Source: Persicirhabdus sediminis
GTDB taxonomy: Bacteria > Verrucomicrobiota > Verrucomicrobiia > Verrucomicrobiales > Akkermansiaceae
Assembly: GCF_016595495.1 (NCBI RefSeq)
Contig: NZ_JAENIM010000045.1
Location: 160,172-224,171 of the forward strand
DNA: 64,000 nucleotides
Direction of reading: 5' to 3'
The notes under the pieces are model-generated. The model saw only the letters and a program-made list of their open reading frames with translations. It had not been told where the DNA came from and did no database searches. Below are positions 7,840-17,732 of this stretch, one piece after another. The position numbers and the translations under genes were made by a program. Each line of letters starts with the position of its first letter. The stretch's first letter is position 1.

Positions 7840-8666
7840 TCAAACTAACTATTTGCCTCTGCCTGAGCATGCTCTTGCATGGGCTGAGCACAGCCTCCGA
7901 CACACCAGAACTGCTCTTTCTGCTAGGTGGCCAGTCCAACATGGAAGGCCATGGCTACCCGGCTGATTTGCCAGCTGACGCTAAGAGCTACCGCAGCGCA
8001 CCTAAAAATGTTTCTATCTGGAATGACAAAGAACAAAAGTGGCAAGCACTCGAGTTAGGGCGCAAGTTTGGTCCCGAGATTGGCTTTGCCCACACACTGG
8101 CCAAAGCGTGGCCAGACCAGCACATTGGGCTCGTGAAATATGCCGCAGGCGGCACCTCAATGGACCAATGGAAACCAGCTGGCAAACTCTACCAACGGCT
8201 GCTAGGCAGTTATCAAAAAGCTCAAGCATCAGCACCTAACGCCCAGCTGGCGGCGGTGATTTGGCACCAAGGCGAGAGCGATTCGGATTCATTAGAAGTA
8301 GCTAATGCCTATCAAGCTAAGCTGATCAAGCACATCAACTCGCTACGCAAAGATACTAATCAGCCAGATTTATTATTCATCTACGGTCAGATCAACCCAG
8401 CCAAGAGCTTCCGTGGCCAGCCGCGGTTTTTGTATGCCGAGGTCGTACGCCAGGCGCAAGCCGACTTGCAGCTAGAAAATGCCCACATGATTCAGACTGA
8501 CGACTGCGAAAAAAACCTCTACCTAGCAGGTAAGGCGGGTACCACGGAGAAAAAGAAAATCGAAAAAAACGAAGACGACATTCATTACAGCGCCAATGGC
8601 CAGATCCTCATGGGCCAGCGTTTTGCCGAGACTTTTCTGCAAAAATACACTGCTGAGCAGAAATGA
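7836..8666 (+). CDS. Second SASA-domain carbohydrate acetylesterase (paralogue)
   Basis: 276 residues with a clear signal peptide (KLTICLCLSMLLHGLSTAS). Block I is LLGGQSNMEGHG, the oxyanion/Gly block is KYAAGGTSMDQW, and the HQGE block is VIWHQGESDSD; the catalytic His is probably in DDIHYSANG. It is related to the upstream gene over the whole fold but has a longer insert before the last block (AGKAGTTEKKKIEKNEDD). The start overlaps the stop of the upstream esterase. Two consecutive secreted paralogues of different length suggest complementary substrate positions; this is inference. The approximately 100 bp after it hold nothing recognisable before the ABC genes. Confidence 0.85.
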   Translation: MIKLTICLCLSMLLHGLSTASDTPELLFLLGGQSNMEGHGYPADLPADAKSYRSAPKNVSIWNDKEQKWQALELGRKFGPEIGFAHTLAKAWPDQHIGLVKYAAGGTSMDQWKPAGKLYQRLLGSYQKAQASAPNAQLAAVIWHQGESDSDSLEVANAYQAKLIKHINSLRKDTNQPDLLFIYGQINPAKSFRGQPRFLYAEVVRQAQADLQLENAHMIQTDDCEKNLYLAGKAGTTEKKKIEKNEDDIHYSANGQILMGQRFAETFLQKYTAEQK

Positions 8667-8773
8667 TTTACATCTATCACCAGCTGATAGGTTGAAAGAA
8701 AGTTTGACCAGCTGCGATCTCGGAACTTGCCAAAGCACAGTAATCATTGTTGCTTAATGGGGTGAGTAATCCT

Positions 8774-9775
8774 GTGATCGATGTTTCCTGCGTTAACAAA
8801 CGCTACCGTGGCAAAATCCATGCCCTGCGCGACCTCTCCCTCACCGTGCCCAGCGGCCGTATCTTTGGCCTCCTTGGACCTAACGGCGCTGGCAAAAGCA
8901 CCTTGGTAAAAATTCTCCTTTCTATCGTAAAAGCTCGCGGCGTGCGCGGCGTGATGCTCGGCCACCCGATCGGTCACCGCGCTACTTTGGGAAAAGTAGG
9001 CTATCTACCAGAACATGCTAGATTCCCCAGCTACCTCAGCGGTCGCGACGTTTTGCGCTACACCGCGGGGCTGGCCAATGTACCTAGCAAACATGCCAAA
9101 CAGCGCAGCGACGAGCTGCTCGAACTAGTAGGCATGAGTGAGCGCGCTAATACCAAGCTGCGTACTTATTCCAAGGGCATGAAACAGCGCATCGGCATCG
9201 CTCAGGCGCTGATCAATAACCCAGAAGTGGTTTTTCTCGATGAGCCGACTGATGGAGTGGACCCACAAGGACGCCGCGAAATGCGCGACATCATGATCAA
9301 AATGCGTGATCAAGGGCGCACGGTTTTCATTAACAGCCACCTGCTAGGCGAGCTGGAAATGGTCTGCGATAACGTGGCTATCCTCAACCAAGGGCAAGTG
9401 GTCAAACATGGTGAACTCGCCGAACTCACTGCCGCTAGCCGCCGATTTGAAATTCACTATCAGGGAGATCTACCAGCTGAGCTGCAGCAGCAATTTACCG
9501 CTGACGGCTTCGAGCTCACCAACCAGCTGATCTCCATGCCAATGACCGACGCGCTGGGCGCCCAGCCAGTCATCGATGCTCTGCGCGCCAAACAGCTTGT
9601 CATCAGCGAGCTCAAACAATCACGCCAGTCATTAGAAGATCTCTTTATCGAGTCTATCGAGACAGCCAAACAAAATGGTCCACCGCCCGAGGTTCCCAAA
9701 AAATCACCGCCACCACTAGCTGGATTTGCACCAGCTGACGAATCTAACGAAGACAAGAAAGGAGACCGCGCATGA
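8774..9775 (+). CDS. ABC transporter ATP-binding protein (ABC-2 type exporter)
   Basis: ATPase of an ABC-2 type exporter. Walker A GPNGAGKST, an ABC signature reading TYSKGMKQRIG (a degenerate LSGGQ usual in this subgroup), Walker B VVFLDEPTDGVDP and switch His in FINSHLLGE are all visible. I chose GTG at 8774 (giving VIDVSCVNKRYRG) because GGGGTG lies about nine bases upstream; the frame stays open to a TTG at 8747 that would add nine residues. The C-terminus has a proline-rich tail (PPPEVPKKSPPPLAG). It overlaps the permease gene by 4 bp, so the two form one transporter. Substrate unknown. Confidence 0.85.
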   Translation: MIDVSCVNKRYRGKIHALRDLSLTVPSGRIFGLLGPNGAGKSTLVKILLSIVKARGVRGVMLGHPIGHRATLGKVGYLPEHARFPSYLSGRDVLRYTAGLANVPSKHAKQRSDELLELVGMSERANTKLRTYSKGMKQRIGIAQALINNPEVVFLDEPTDGVDPQGRREMRDIMIKMRDQGRTVFINSHLLGELEMVCDNVAILNQGQVVKHGELAELTAASRRFEIHYQGDLPAELQQQFTADGFELTNQLISMPMTDALGAQPVIDALRAKQLVISELKQSRQSLEDLFIESIETAKQNGPPPEVPKKSPPPLAGFAPADESNEDKKGDRA

Positions 9776-10788
9776 GAGCGATTTGTACATTAATTTGGGA
9801 TTCCTTCCGCATGCTCAGCGCGCGCAAGCTCTTTTGGTTTGCCATGGCGATCACCCTGCTCATCAGCGTGGGTTTTGCATCTGTTGGATTTAATGACTCT
9901 GGCTACTCACTCGGCTTTGGTCTCTATCAGGTCGACGACCAGCTGATCAACAGCGGCTCACCACTCGCTGAGGTGATGCTGCTCAAGCTACTCACCGACG
10001 TCGTGGTGCCTTGGTGGTTCGGTCTAGCAGCTCTAGTGCTCGCCTTGATTTCCACCTGTTCAATTTTCCCAGAGTTCATGACTAGCGGATCGATTGACAT
10101 AGCGCTGTCGAAACCGGTGCGCCGCACGACGATCTTTTTCACCAAATACCTCTGCGGTCTGCTCTTTGTGGCGGTTCAGGTAGCCTGCTTCTGTTTGGTG
10201 ATCTTCCTCGCTCTCGGGCTGAGGTTAGAAAATTGGAACTATACGATTTTCTGGGCGGTTCCGCTGATTGTATTTGTCTACAGCCTGATCTACAGCGTGG
10301 CTGTGCTTGTTGGCGTATGGTCGCGCTCCACCATTTTTGCCTTACTCATGGCGATTGGTTTCTGGGGGTTTTCATGGCTCATCCAAGTCAGCGAAGGCAT
10401 GAGCTACAAGTTTGCCTACACGATGCCGGAACAAGGTATCAGCATCAACTATCAGTCGGGGGAAACTGTCATCAATGAAGGGGCTACTGAACCTAACAAA
10501 ACCGCAGTCAACATTCATTCAGCGATTGAGAAAATAGCCCTGCCATTGCCAAAAACTCGCGACGCTACCTACCTGATTAGACGAAAAATTACCGTCGACA
10601 GCAACAACCTAACAAGCGCCGCTATCCTCGGTCAATTGGCTAACACAGCCGAAGACGATAAGATGTTCAAATCCGAGGAGAAATACCAGAACCGGCACAG
10701 CGAACGCTACATTATCCTCAGCTCACTGGCTTTTGAAGCCCTCGTGCTGCTGCTCGCCAGCTGGCTGTTCTGTCGTCGCGATTATTAA
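9772..10788 (+). CDS. ABC-2 type permease subunit
   Basis: A 338-residue membrane protein with about six hydrophobic segments, beginning KLFWFAMAITLLISVGFASV. The conserved ABC-2 permease feature is SIFPEFMTSGSIDIALSKPVRRTTIFFTKYL, an amphipathic coupling region followed by a membrane pair. A long extracytoplasmic loop of about 110 residues (from SEGMSYKFAYTM to SEEKYQNRH) precedes the last membrane segment. It overlaps the ATPase gene by 4 bp. Substrate is not predictable. The 174 bp before the chitinase hold no gene. Confidence 0.8.
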   Translation: MRAICTLIWDSFRMLSARKLFWFAMAITLLISVGFASVGFNDSGYSLGFGLYQVDDQLINSGSPLAEVMLLKLLTDVVVPWWFGLAALVLALISTCSIFPEFMTSGSIDIALSKPVRRTTIFFTKYLCGLLFVAVQVACFCLVIFLALGLRLENWNYTIFWAVPLIVFVYSLIYSVAVLVGVWSRSTIFALLMAIGFWGFSWLIQVSEGMSYKFAYTMPEQGISINYQSGETVINEGATEPNKTAVNIHSAIEKIALPLPKTRDATYLIRRKITVDSNNLTSAAILGQLANTAEDDKMFKSEEKYQNRHSERYIILSSLAFEALVLLLASWLFCRRDY

Positions 10789-11019
10789 TCGCCTGCTAGA
10801 TAGCTTTGTCTCGCCGTGACCTAGAAGAAAAATCTAGTTCGCCATTCCGACGAATTAACAGCCAGAAGCATATTATCGATTTAGTTTGTTTGTTGTGCAA
10901 TTTGCGGGCTAGCAGCTCAACAATTGAATAGACAAATGGTAAATTAATCCATTATCTGTCAGGTGTCCCCGACAGCATCCTCCAGCTGGAAATACCCCCC
11001 AGCAAACAAATGGAAGATA

Positions 11020-13362
11020 ATGAGACGGGTAATTAAAAGTAAGATCACGCTTGGAAAATCATTAAGCATCGCAACTGTCGCGGGCTGTTTGGCATTAAGT
11101 AATCATCAGGCTCTGGCACAATCTGACAGCGGAGCCAGCCATACCACCGCCAACCACCAGAAACAAATCATTGGCTACCTGCCGCAGTGGGATGCGTGGA
11201 AAGGTGACTCCTATCAGCTATCAGCTGCTGGTATCTATAACCAACTCAACATCGACTACAGCCAGTATACGATGCTCAATTTTTCGTTTTTTGGTGTCGC
11301 CAAAGACGGCTCATTGCACAGCGCTGATTTGAGAAACAAAGACATCTATCAGGATGGAGCGGTGCAAGAACCGGGAGAACTGCTGATGACAGATATCTAC
11401 TCTAGCTGGGATTACTGGATCTTGTATGGTGAGCAAAAACCCATCTGGTACCTTGACGAGGCGCTGCGCGCCGAAGGTTACGACGATGACGGTACTGGTG
11501 GCTGGGTCAACGAAACGCTCGGCACCAGTGGCAGTTTCCCGCTGCAAGGCACAGATCCTAACGGGCCCAAGGGTCTGCTAGAGTTATGCCAGGAAAAGGG
11601 AGTAAAATGTATGGCCTCTATCGGTGGCTGGTCGATGAGTAAACATTTCCCTGAGATGGCGGCAGATGAAACCATGCGCGCTAAATTTATTGCCGACTGT
11701 GTGGAGCTGATAGACATGGGATTTGATGGTATCGACATCGACTGGGAATACCCCGGTGAGTTTTCTGGCATGAACTTCATTGGCTCTAACGCCGACTACG
11801 AAAACTTTGCTATCTTGATGGAAGAGATCCGTGCCGCGATTGGTCCAGACAAGCTGATCACCGCCGCCTTTGCCGCGCAGGGCAATAAGCTAGCTGGCTT
11901 CGACTGGCCAAGGCTGAGCCAATCGATGGACTACTTCAACATGATGACCTACGACTTTCACGGCGGTTGGGATGATACGGCGGGCCACAACTCCCCGCTG
12001 TTTAGCTACCCGAATCAAGCGTGGGGGCCAATGTCATGGAATGATACCGTCACCGCTCTAGCGGAAGCGGGAGCGCCGCTAGAAAAAGTAACTATGGGAG
12101 CCGCCTTTTATGGTCGCGGGGTAACCACCGTAGGCCAGGCAGCGGTGCACGCGCCAACGGTGAAAGTTTCTAAATTCATCCAGCCAGATGGCAACATCAT
12201 GACCGCGGCTGATTACACTAACTGGGCAGTCGCTGACGGCACACCTAACTACTCATTAATCGTCAAGAGCACAAGTAGCTGGGCAACTGGCTGGGACGAG
12301 GACGCCAAGGTGCCCTACAAAACTAACAATAATGCCTTTCTCAGCTATGACGATGAAAGATCCATCGGTCTGAAAGCCAAACTTGTGGCAGACAACGAGC
12401 TGGGCGGCGTGATCATCTGGACGGCATTTGGCGATATCTTTGAAGGCCCAATCAACGGCGGTTCAGACAAGCTCCCATATTGCCCAACCAGCGATGCGCC
12501 ATTGGTCAATACCATCAACTCGGTACTTGCAGGGCAAGCTGTACCAGGGGAGTTGGCTGATAACGCTTTTATTTCCGTGGCAGCTAACAATGTTGGGATT
12601 TCTAGTTCTGAGAGCACTCAGTTGGTCTTCAATGTTAGCCTATCGGCACCGCTGGCTGGCCAGGCGAGCATTGACTTCACTACCCAGAATGGCACCGCCA
12701 TCGCAGGCACACACTACGTGGCTAGCTCAGGCACCTTGGTCTTTGCCGCTGGCGAAACCAAAAAGACCATTGCCATTGACATTCCAGCTAATCAGCTAGA
12801 CGCGCCGGTAAGTTTTTCTATCGAGTTAGAAAACCCTCAGCTAGCAAGCATCGCCAGTTCAACAGCCACGGCTACACTCTATCAAGCATCAGCTAGCGCC
12901 AGCGACACCCTAGGCTGGACGCGCCACTATACTGAGCAAGCAAACGCTAGCAATACAACCTATGCTGAGTGGAAATCCAACCACGGCATAGTTAGTGACA
13001 GCGAGGCTGTCGGCAGCTCAGGTCTTGCGCCAGTGCTTGTCTTCCTAGCTGGTCTAACGCCAGCTGACGACACCTCCAAGCTCGTCAACGCGTCCATTCA
13101 AAACCTCACCGTTGATGGTCAGACTGGTGACTACTTTGTAGTCGAGTTAGATGTCAGCGAATATTCCCAACAGGTAGAATATAGAATTGAGAGTTCAAGC
13201 GACCTCAGCTCATGGGCTGCTGGCCCGGACCAGATGGTACTGCATCATTCCAGCCAATCTAATGGTCTCTTTCACGCGCTCTGGCGCAGTGCCGCTCCAG
13301 TGAGCGACCACGACTCTAACTCACTCTTCTTGCGTCTCGCCGCACGTTTGGTGAATGATTAA
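11020..13362 (+). CDS. Secreted GH18 chitinase with Calx-beta domain
   Basis: 780 residues from the ATG at 11020, chosen because a signal peptide (RRVIKSKITLGKSLSIATVA then ALAQ) follows directly and GGAAG precedes it; the frame is open upstream to 10963. The GH18 catalytic domain covers about residues 45-490, with the DGxDxDxE motif as DGIDIDWE (Glu243 the acid/base) and downstream YDFHGGWD. At about 525-625 there is a Calx-beta domain (FNVSLSAPLAGQASIDF...). The last approximately 140 residues are a module often seen in secreted verrucomicrobial proteins (YRIESSSDLSSWAAG), possibly for surface attachment. It should hydrolyse chitin or related beta-1,4-GlcNAc polymers outside the cytoplasm. 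Confidence 0.9.
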   Translation: MRRVIKSKITLGKSLSIATVAGCLALSNHQALAQSDSGASHTTANHQKQIIGYLPQWDAWKGDSYQLSAAGIYNQLNIDYSQYTMLNFSFFGVAKDGSLHSADLRNKDIYQDGAVQEPGELLMTDIYSSWDYWILYGEQKPIWYLDEALRAEGYDDDGTGGWVNETLGTSGSFPLQGTDPNGPKGLLELCQEKGVKCMASIGGWSMSKHFPEMAADETMRAKFIADCVELIDMGFDGIDIDWEYPGEFSGMNFIGSNADYENFAILMEEIRAAIGPDKLITAAFAAQGNKLAGFDWPRLSQSMDYFNMMTYDFHGGWDDTAGHNSPLFSYPNQAWGPMSWNDTVTALAEAGAPLEKVTMGAAFYGRGVTTVGQAAVHAPTVKVSKFIQPDGNIMTAADYTNWAVADGTPNYSLIVKSTSSWATGWDEDAKVPYKTNNNAFLSYDDERSIGLKAKLVADNELGGVIIWTAFGDIFEGPINGGSDKLPYCPTSDAPLVNTINSVLAGQAVPGELADNAFISVAANNVGISSSESTQLVFNVSLSAPLAGQASIDFTTQNGTAIAGTHYVASSGTLVFAAGETKKTIAIDIPANQLDAPVSFSIELENPQLASIASSTATATLYQASASASDTLGWTRHYTEQANASNTTYAEWKSNHGIVSDSEAVGSSGLAPVLVFLAGLTPADDTSKLVNASIQNLTVDGQTGDYFVVELDVSEYSQQVEYRIESSSDLSSWAAGPDQMVLHHSSQSNGLFHALWRSAAPVSDHDSNSLFLRLAARLVND

Positions 13363-14231
13363 TTTCAGCCGGTGACAAACTGGCTAGATTTTCTAGCTGC
13401 CATCAAGCTGCTTAACTCACCCAGTTAGAATAGTAAATTCCCCCATGCTCTCAGCCAGCCACGATCTCCTGCTCAGCAGCGAGTTCGTCGCTGGCTGAAT
13501 TATTTTCCACCACGCAGCCAGCTACAATGGCGGAATGCCATTCTGCCAGTTGACTCGCCGGAGTGGTTTTGACTACACGCTAACAAATAGGTCGCAATGC
13601 TAGCGGAGTTCTCATTAGGGATGGGTAAATGGCTGAATTCTACCAGCTTTCCCGCAGCCAATGCGCACCGCCACAAGCGAGCCTATGAATTGGCTGTAAA
13701 CCACTTAGCCCAACCGACCGGCTTCACATCAACTTGCTAGCTGGCAGCTAGTTGACCGCTAGCTAACTAGGGAACCACCCGCCAAATAAAATAGAAAAAT
13801 GATACGATAAGTTGTTCATGGAAATATTACCATTTCTCGCGCCCAATTAACTAAATCAAGTTAATAAAAAGTTTAATCGCCCCACCATGCAGCTACGAGC
13901 AGCCTAGTTACTGGCAATTTCAGCCATACAGATCTGCTTGAAATTGACTATCTGCCCTCACACCCAGCGCCTGAAAATACGGTTATTTACCGATTAACCT
14001 TAGTTTTTCACAAATATAGCTAAACGTTTGCAGGGTCAAAAACGCTAGCAAAGTCCCTGAATTTTATCGATCTAGATTCACATGCGAATATTTTTTTAAT
14101 ATTTAGACAAATTCTAGCGTATTCCTACTTGAATAAATTAAGTAACCGTAGGAACCTGCAAATGTTCACGGAGGAAATATATTTTCAGATTAGACACTGA
14201 GATTTCACCTTTAAAAAAATCACACACAATC
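13363..14231. other. Long AT-rich intergenic region, no gene found
   Basis: About 870 bp between the chitinase and the epimerase operon. No open frame with coding character was found on either strand. The first part is rich in CTAGCTGG/CAGCTGG-like words; the second is AT-rich, with AAACGTTTGCA near 14022 and AAACGCTAGC near 14040, which resemble half or full LacI-type operator cores. It presumably carries the promoter of the 14232 operon, but no convincing -35/-10 pair could be fixed. Confidence 0.5.
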
Positions 14232-15482
14232 ATGCTAGTTCTACCTAAGTTTACATTCGGAATGGGTGACCGTTTCGGCAAACAAGCCCTTGCCCAACTC
14301 GACGCTGTACTTGCTGCCCGCCAGCTAGGCATCGATGTAGCCCCTACATGGAATAAATCATTCCGCGAGCACAGCATCATTGGCACTGAGCCTCAGTCAC
14401 TGCGCGACCAAGCCGACGCAGCTATCGCCACACGCGACTACAAACTACCGTATTTCATCGACGCGGATCACATCCGCATGGAGACCGTGGACGGCTTCAT
14501 GGCTGGATCCAACTTCTTCACTCTAGACGTGGCTGATTTTGTAGGCGAAGCCGCCGCAGCTGAGTCAGTAGAAAAATTCAAATCATTCATCGCGCCATTT
14601 GTTGGTCAGCTAGAAATCGACGGCATTGCAGGTGCGCTCGACATCTCAGCGGAGGCAGTGGAAGCCGCTGCTGGCCAGTTCCTCAAGGCGGTGGAAGAAG
14701 CTGCAAAGATTTACCAACACATTGCCGCGAGCAAAGAAGAAGGCAGCTACGCGATTGAAGTTTCCGCTGACGAGACTGACAAACCACAATCACCAACTGA
14801 GCTGCTACTCATCCTCGCTATGCTCGCCATGGAAGGGGTGCCAGCGCAAACCATCGCGCCAAAATTCACTGGTCGCTTTAATAAAGGTGTCGACTACGTT
14901 GGCGATCTGGTGGCATTTGACCAAGAATTCAGCGACGACCTCGCCGTCATCGCATGGGCAGTAGAAAACTTCGAGCTGCCTAAGAACCTCAAGCTTTCCG
15001 TTCACTCTGGGTCAGATAAATTCTCCATTTACCCAGCCATCAAAAAACACATCACTCGCACTGGCGCTGGCCTGCACGTGAAAACCGCTGGCACTACCTG
15101 GCTGGAAGAATTGATTGGCCTCGCTGAAGCTGGTGGCCGCGGGCTAGAAATCGCCAAAGACGTTTATCGTCAAGCATTTGACAACTGCGACGCACTCTGC
15201 GCACCATACGCTACTGTGATCGATATCGATAAAGCGCAACTGCCATCTCCTGACGAAGTCGACAGCTGGACATCTGAGCAGTTCACCTCAGCGCTGCGCC
15301 ACGACCAGAGCAACCCAGAGTACAACCAGCACCTACGTCAGCTGCTGCACGTTGGATTTAAAATCGCTGCAAAAATGGGCGACGACTACCTCAACGCGCT
15401 GGAAGAATTCTCTGAGTGCGTGAACCGCAACGTCACTCTCAACCTTCTGGAGCGTCACCTCAAGCCACTCTTCCTTGCCTAA
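14232..15482 (+). CDS. Tagaturonate epimerase family protein (UxaE-like)
   Basis: A 416-residue cytoplasmic protein of the UxaE family, which in Thermotoga interconverts tagaturonate and fructuronate. Recognisable stretches are LPKFTFGMGDRF near the start, YFIDADHIRM, a central KFTGRFNKGVDYVGD, SVHSGSDKFSIY and GAGLHVKTAGTTWLEE, the last containing probable metal or substrate His residues. It is first in a three-gene operon with an aldo/keto reductase and a zinc alcohol dehydrogenase (gaps of 6 and 3 bp). In this setting it may epimerise a keto-sugar acid made by the dehydrogenases. Family is fairly sure; the substrate is not. No Shine-Dalgarno is visible. Confidence 0.75.
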   Translation: MLVLPKFTFGMGDRFGKQALAQLDAVLAARQLGIDVAPTWNKSFREHSIIGTEPQSLRDQADAAIATRDYKLPYFIDADHIRMETVDGFMAGSNFFTLDVADFVGEAAAAESVEKFKSFIAPFVGQLEIDGIAGALDISAEAVEAAAGQFLKAVEEAAKIYQHIAASKEEGSYAIEVSADETDKPQSPTELLLILAMLAMEGVPAQTIAPKFTGRFNKGVDYVGDLVAFDQEFSDDLAVIAWAVENFELPKNLKLSVHSGSDKFSIYPAIKKHITRTGAGLHVKTAGTTWLEELIGLAEAGGRGLEIAKDVYRQAFDNCDALCAPYATVIDIDKAQLPSPDEVDSWTSEQFTSALRHDQSNPEYNQHLRQLLHVGFKIAAKMGDDYLNALEEFSECVNRNVTLNLLERHLKPLFLA

Positions 15483-15488
15483 TCCACT

Positions 15489-16430
15489 ATGAAAACTCGC
15501 AAGCTGGGACCACTCGACATCGACGTCCCCATCCTCTCATTTGGTGCTTCATCACTCGGCGGTGTCTTTAAAGACGTCGACCACGACCGCAACGTGCGCA
15601 CGGTTCACACCGCCATCGACTACGGTCTCAACCTCATCGACGTTTCCCCATACTACGGGCTGACCAAAGCGGAAACAGAACTCGGCGCTGGCCTCAAGGG
15701 CATCGACCGCGACAAGTACCTGCTGAGCACCAAATGTGGTCGCTACGGCGCTGATGAATTCGATTTCTCAGCTGAGCGTGTTACCAAATCCGTCGACGAA
15801 TCACTCGGTCGCCTCGGCTGTGGCCATATCGACTTCCTATTCTGCCACGACATCGAATTTGTCAGCCTAGAGCAGATCTGGAAAGAAACACTGCCAGCAC
15901 TGCACGCGCTGAAAGAATCTGGCAAAGTGCGCCACGTTGGTATTTCTGGCCTGCCGCTGGAAATCTTCGCCAAAGGCATGCGCGAGTGCCCAGAGCTCAT
16001 CGACTGTGTGCTCAGCTACTGCCGCTACAGCCTCAACGATACCAGTCTGGAAACCTTGCTGCCTGAGTTTGAGAAAAACAAAGTCGCCGTGATCAATGCA
16101 GCGCCAACCAGCATGGGCATCCTCACCAACCAAGGACCACCAGAATGGCACCCAGCACCTAAAGAAGTACACGACGCCTGCCACAAAGCTGCAGAATTTT
16201 GCCGCAACAATGGTGGCGACCTTGCCGCTTTAGGGTTACAGTTCTCCACTGCACACGAGGGTATCCCAACTACATTGGTCAGCACAGCCAACCCAGACCG
16301 CATTATTTCCAACTGCGAAATCCTCGAACAAGACATGGACCTCGAACTCCTCAAAGGCGTTCAAGAAATCCTCGCCCCCATCCAGAACCAAACCTGGCTC
16401 AGTGGTCTGCCAGAAAACAACGACAAATAA
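15489..16430 (+). CDS. Aldo/keto reductase (L-galactose/L-fucose dehydrogenase-like)
   Basis: 313 residues, TIM-barrel aldo/keto reductase using NAD(P)H. The catalytic Asp and Tyr are in LIDVSPYYGLTKAE, Lys in LLSTKCGRYG and His in DFLFCHDIEF; the cofactor end has PTTLVSTANPDRIISN. The length and the FGASSLGGVFKDVD start resemble the L-galactose dehydrogenase / D-threo-aldose dehydrogenase branch, which oxidises sugar C1 to lactones. It sits 6 bp after the epimerase-like gene and 3 bp before the alcohol dehydrogenase, so the products probably act in one sugar oxidation route. Precise sugar unknown. Confidence 0.85.
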   Translation: MKTRKLGPLDIDVPILSFGASSLGGVFKDVDHDRNVRTVHTAIDYGLNLIDVSPYYGLTKAETELGAGLKGIDRDKYLLSTKCGRYGADEFDFSAERVTKSVDESLGRLGCGHIDFLFCHDIEFVSLEQIWKETLPALHALKESGKVRHVGISGLPLEIFAKGMRECPELIDCVLSYCRYSLNDTSLETLLPEFEKNKVAVINAAPTSMGILTNQGPPEWHPAPKEVHDACHKAAEFCRNNGGDLAALGLQFSTAHEGIPTTLVSTANPDRIISNCEILEQDMDLELLKGVQEILAPIQNQTWLSGLPENNDK

Positions 16431-16433
16431 ACC

Positions 16434-17459
16434 ATGATGAAGACAGTTATTCTAGACGAGCCAGGTCACTACAGCCTCATCGACCGCGACAAACCAACAC
16501 CAAAAGCTGGTGAAGCTCTGGTGAAAGTCCATCGCGTCGGCATCTGCGGCACAGACCTGCACGCCTTCTCAGGCAATCAGCCATTCTTTGAATACCCGCG
16601 TGTACTCGGTCACGAGCTCGGCGTCGAAGTCATCGAAGTCAATGGCGACAACCCAAAAGGACTCCAGCCAGGTGATAAATGCTCAGTAGAGCCATACATG
16701 TTCAACCCTGACAGCTACGCATCACAAGCTGGCCTCACCAACGCCTGCGAAAGCATGCAAGTGCTCGGCGTCCACTCAGACGGCGGCATGAGCGAGTACA
16801 TCTGCGTGCCAGCCAACAAACTGCACAAATCTGACAAACTCAATTTTGACCAACTCGCACTCGTTGAAACCCTCTGCATCGGCGCACACGCCGTAGAGCG
16901 TGCCAACCCACGCGTAGGTGAAAACGTGCTCGTCATCGGTGCCGGCCCCATCGACCTCGGCGCCATGCAATTTGCCCAAGCCGAAGGCGCTCGCGTCATC
17001 GCCATGGACATCAACGACGAACGCCTCAGCTTCTGCCGCGAAACACTCGGCATCAGCGCCAGCGTCAATGCCCTCGCCAACGACCTCGAAGACCAGCTGC
17101 GCCACATCTGTGATGGCAACCTGCCAACCGTCATCATCGACGCCACAGGTAACAAGCGCTCCATGGAAAATACCTTCAAGCTAGCTGGCCACGGATGCCG
17201 CATCGTCTTCCTCGGCCTATTCATCGGCGAGGTGCAGTTCGACGATCCTAGCTTCCACCGCAAAGAGCTCACCCTCATGGCCAGCCGTAACGCCCTGCCA
17301 GAAACCTTCACCAAGGTCATCAAAGCCATCGAAGAAGGACGCCTCGATACCTCATCATGGGTCACTCAACGCATGCAGCTCGGCGATGTACCAGAGGTAT
17401 TCGCCTCCGTTCCTGGCCAAGCAGGCCAGATCAAAGCAGTCATCGAAGTCAGCAACTAA
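16434..17459 (+). CDS. Zinc-type alcohol/polyol dehydrogenase
   Basis: 341-residue medium-chain dehydrogenase. The catalytic zinc site is present: Cys in GICGTDLHAF and GHE in RVLGHELGVEV. The Rossmann motif is VLVIGAGPIDLGAMQ. The four-cysteine structural zinc lobe is not: the corresponding segment YMFNPDSYASQAGLTNACES keeps only one Cys. The same loss is known in some sugar-acid dehydrogenases of this family. Last gene of the operon; a strong hairpin terminator lies about 270 bp downstream. Likely role is oxidation or reduction of a sugar acid intermediate together with the two upstream genes; this is inferred from context. Confidence 0.85.
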   Translation: MMKTVILDEPGHYSLIDRDKPTPKAGEALVKVHRVGICGTDLHAFSGNQPFFEYPRVLGHELGVEVIEVNGDNPKGLQPGDKCSVEPYMFNPDSYASQAGLTNACESMQVLGVHSDGGMSEYICVPANKLHKSDKLNFDQLALVETLCIGAHAVERANPRVGENVLVIGAGPIDLGAMQFAQAEGARVIAMDINDERLSFCRETLGISASVNALANDLEDQLRHICDGNLPTVIIDATGNKRSMENTFKLAGHGCRIVFLGLFIGEVQFDDPSFHRKELTLMASRNALPETFTKVIKAIEEGRLDTSSWVTQRMQLGDVPEVFASVPGQAGQIKAVIEVSN

Positions 17460-17732
17460 CACCATTCCAGCAAATAAACCGTCGGCATAACCAACTGGAT
17501 TTTCCCCTAGGCCCAGGCGTGCAGTGATCGCGTAGCTCCAGCTAATCGATCACCCATAAACGCCCACCTAGCGGAAAAGACAGGAAAGATTCTAATAAAA
17601 AAATCAGCCTGCTGAGCTAGCCTAATTGTTAGCTGGAAATCAAAAACCATTCCGACGAGTCAAACTAGCAGAATACTTTCATATCAATCTTATGGAGCCG
17701 GGAATCGCTTCCCCAGCTCTGGCATAATAAGT

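Noticed and set aside
13363..14231. Possible ncRNA or riboswitch in the long gap
   Set aside because: No strong stem set, no terminator, no recognisable riboswitch core could be traced by eye.
16715..17365. 216-codon minus-strand open frame
   Set aside because: Antisense to the zinc dehydrogenase, low-complexity Ser/Arg/Met-rich translation.
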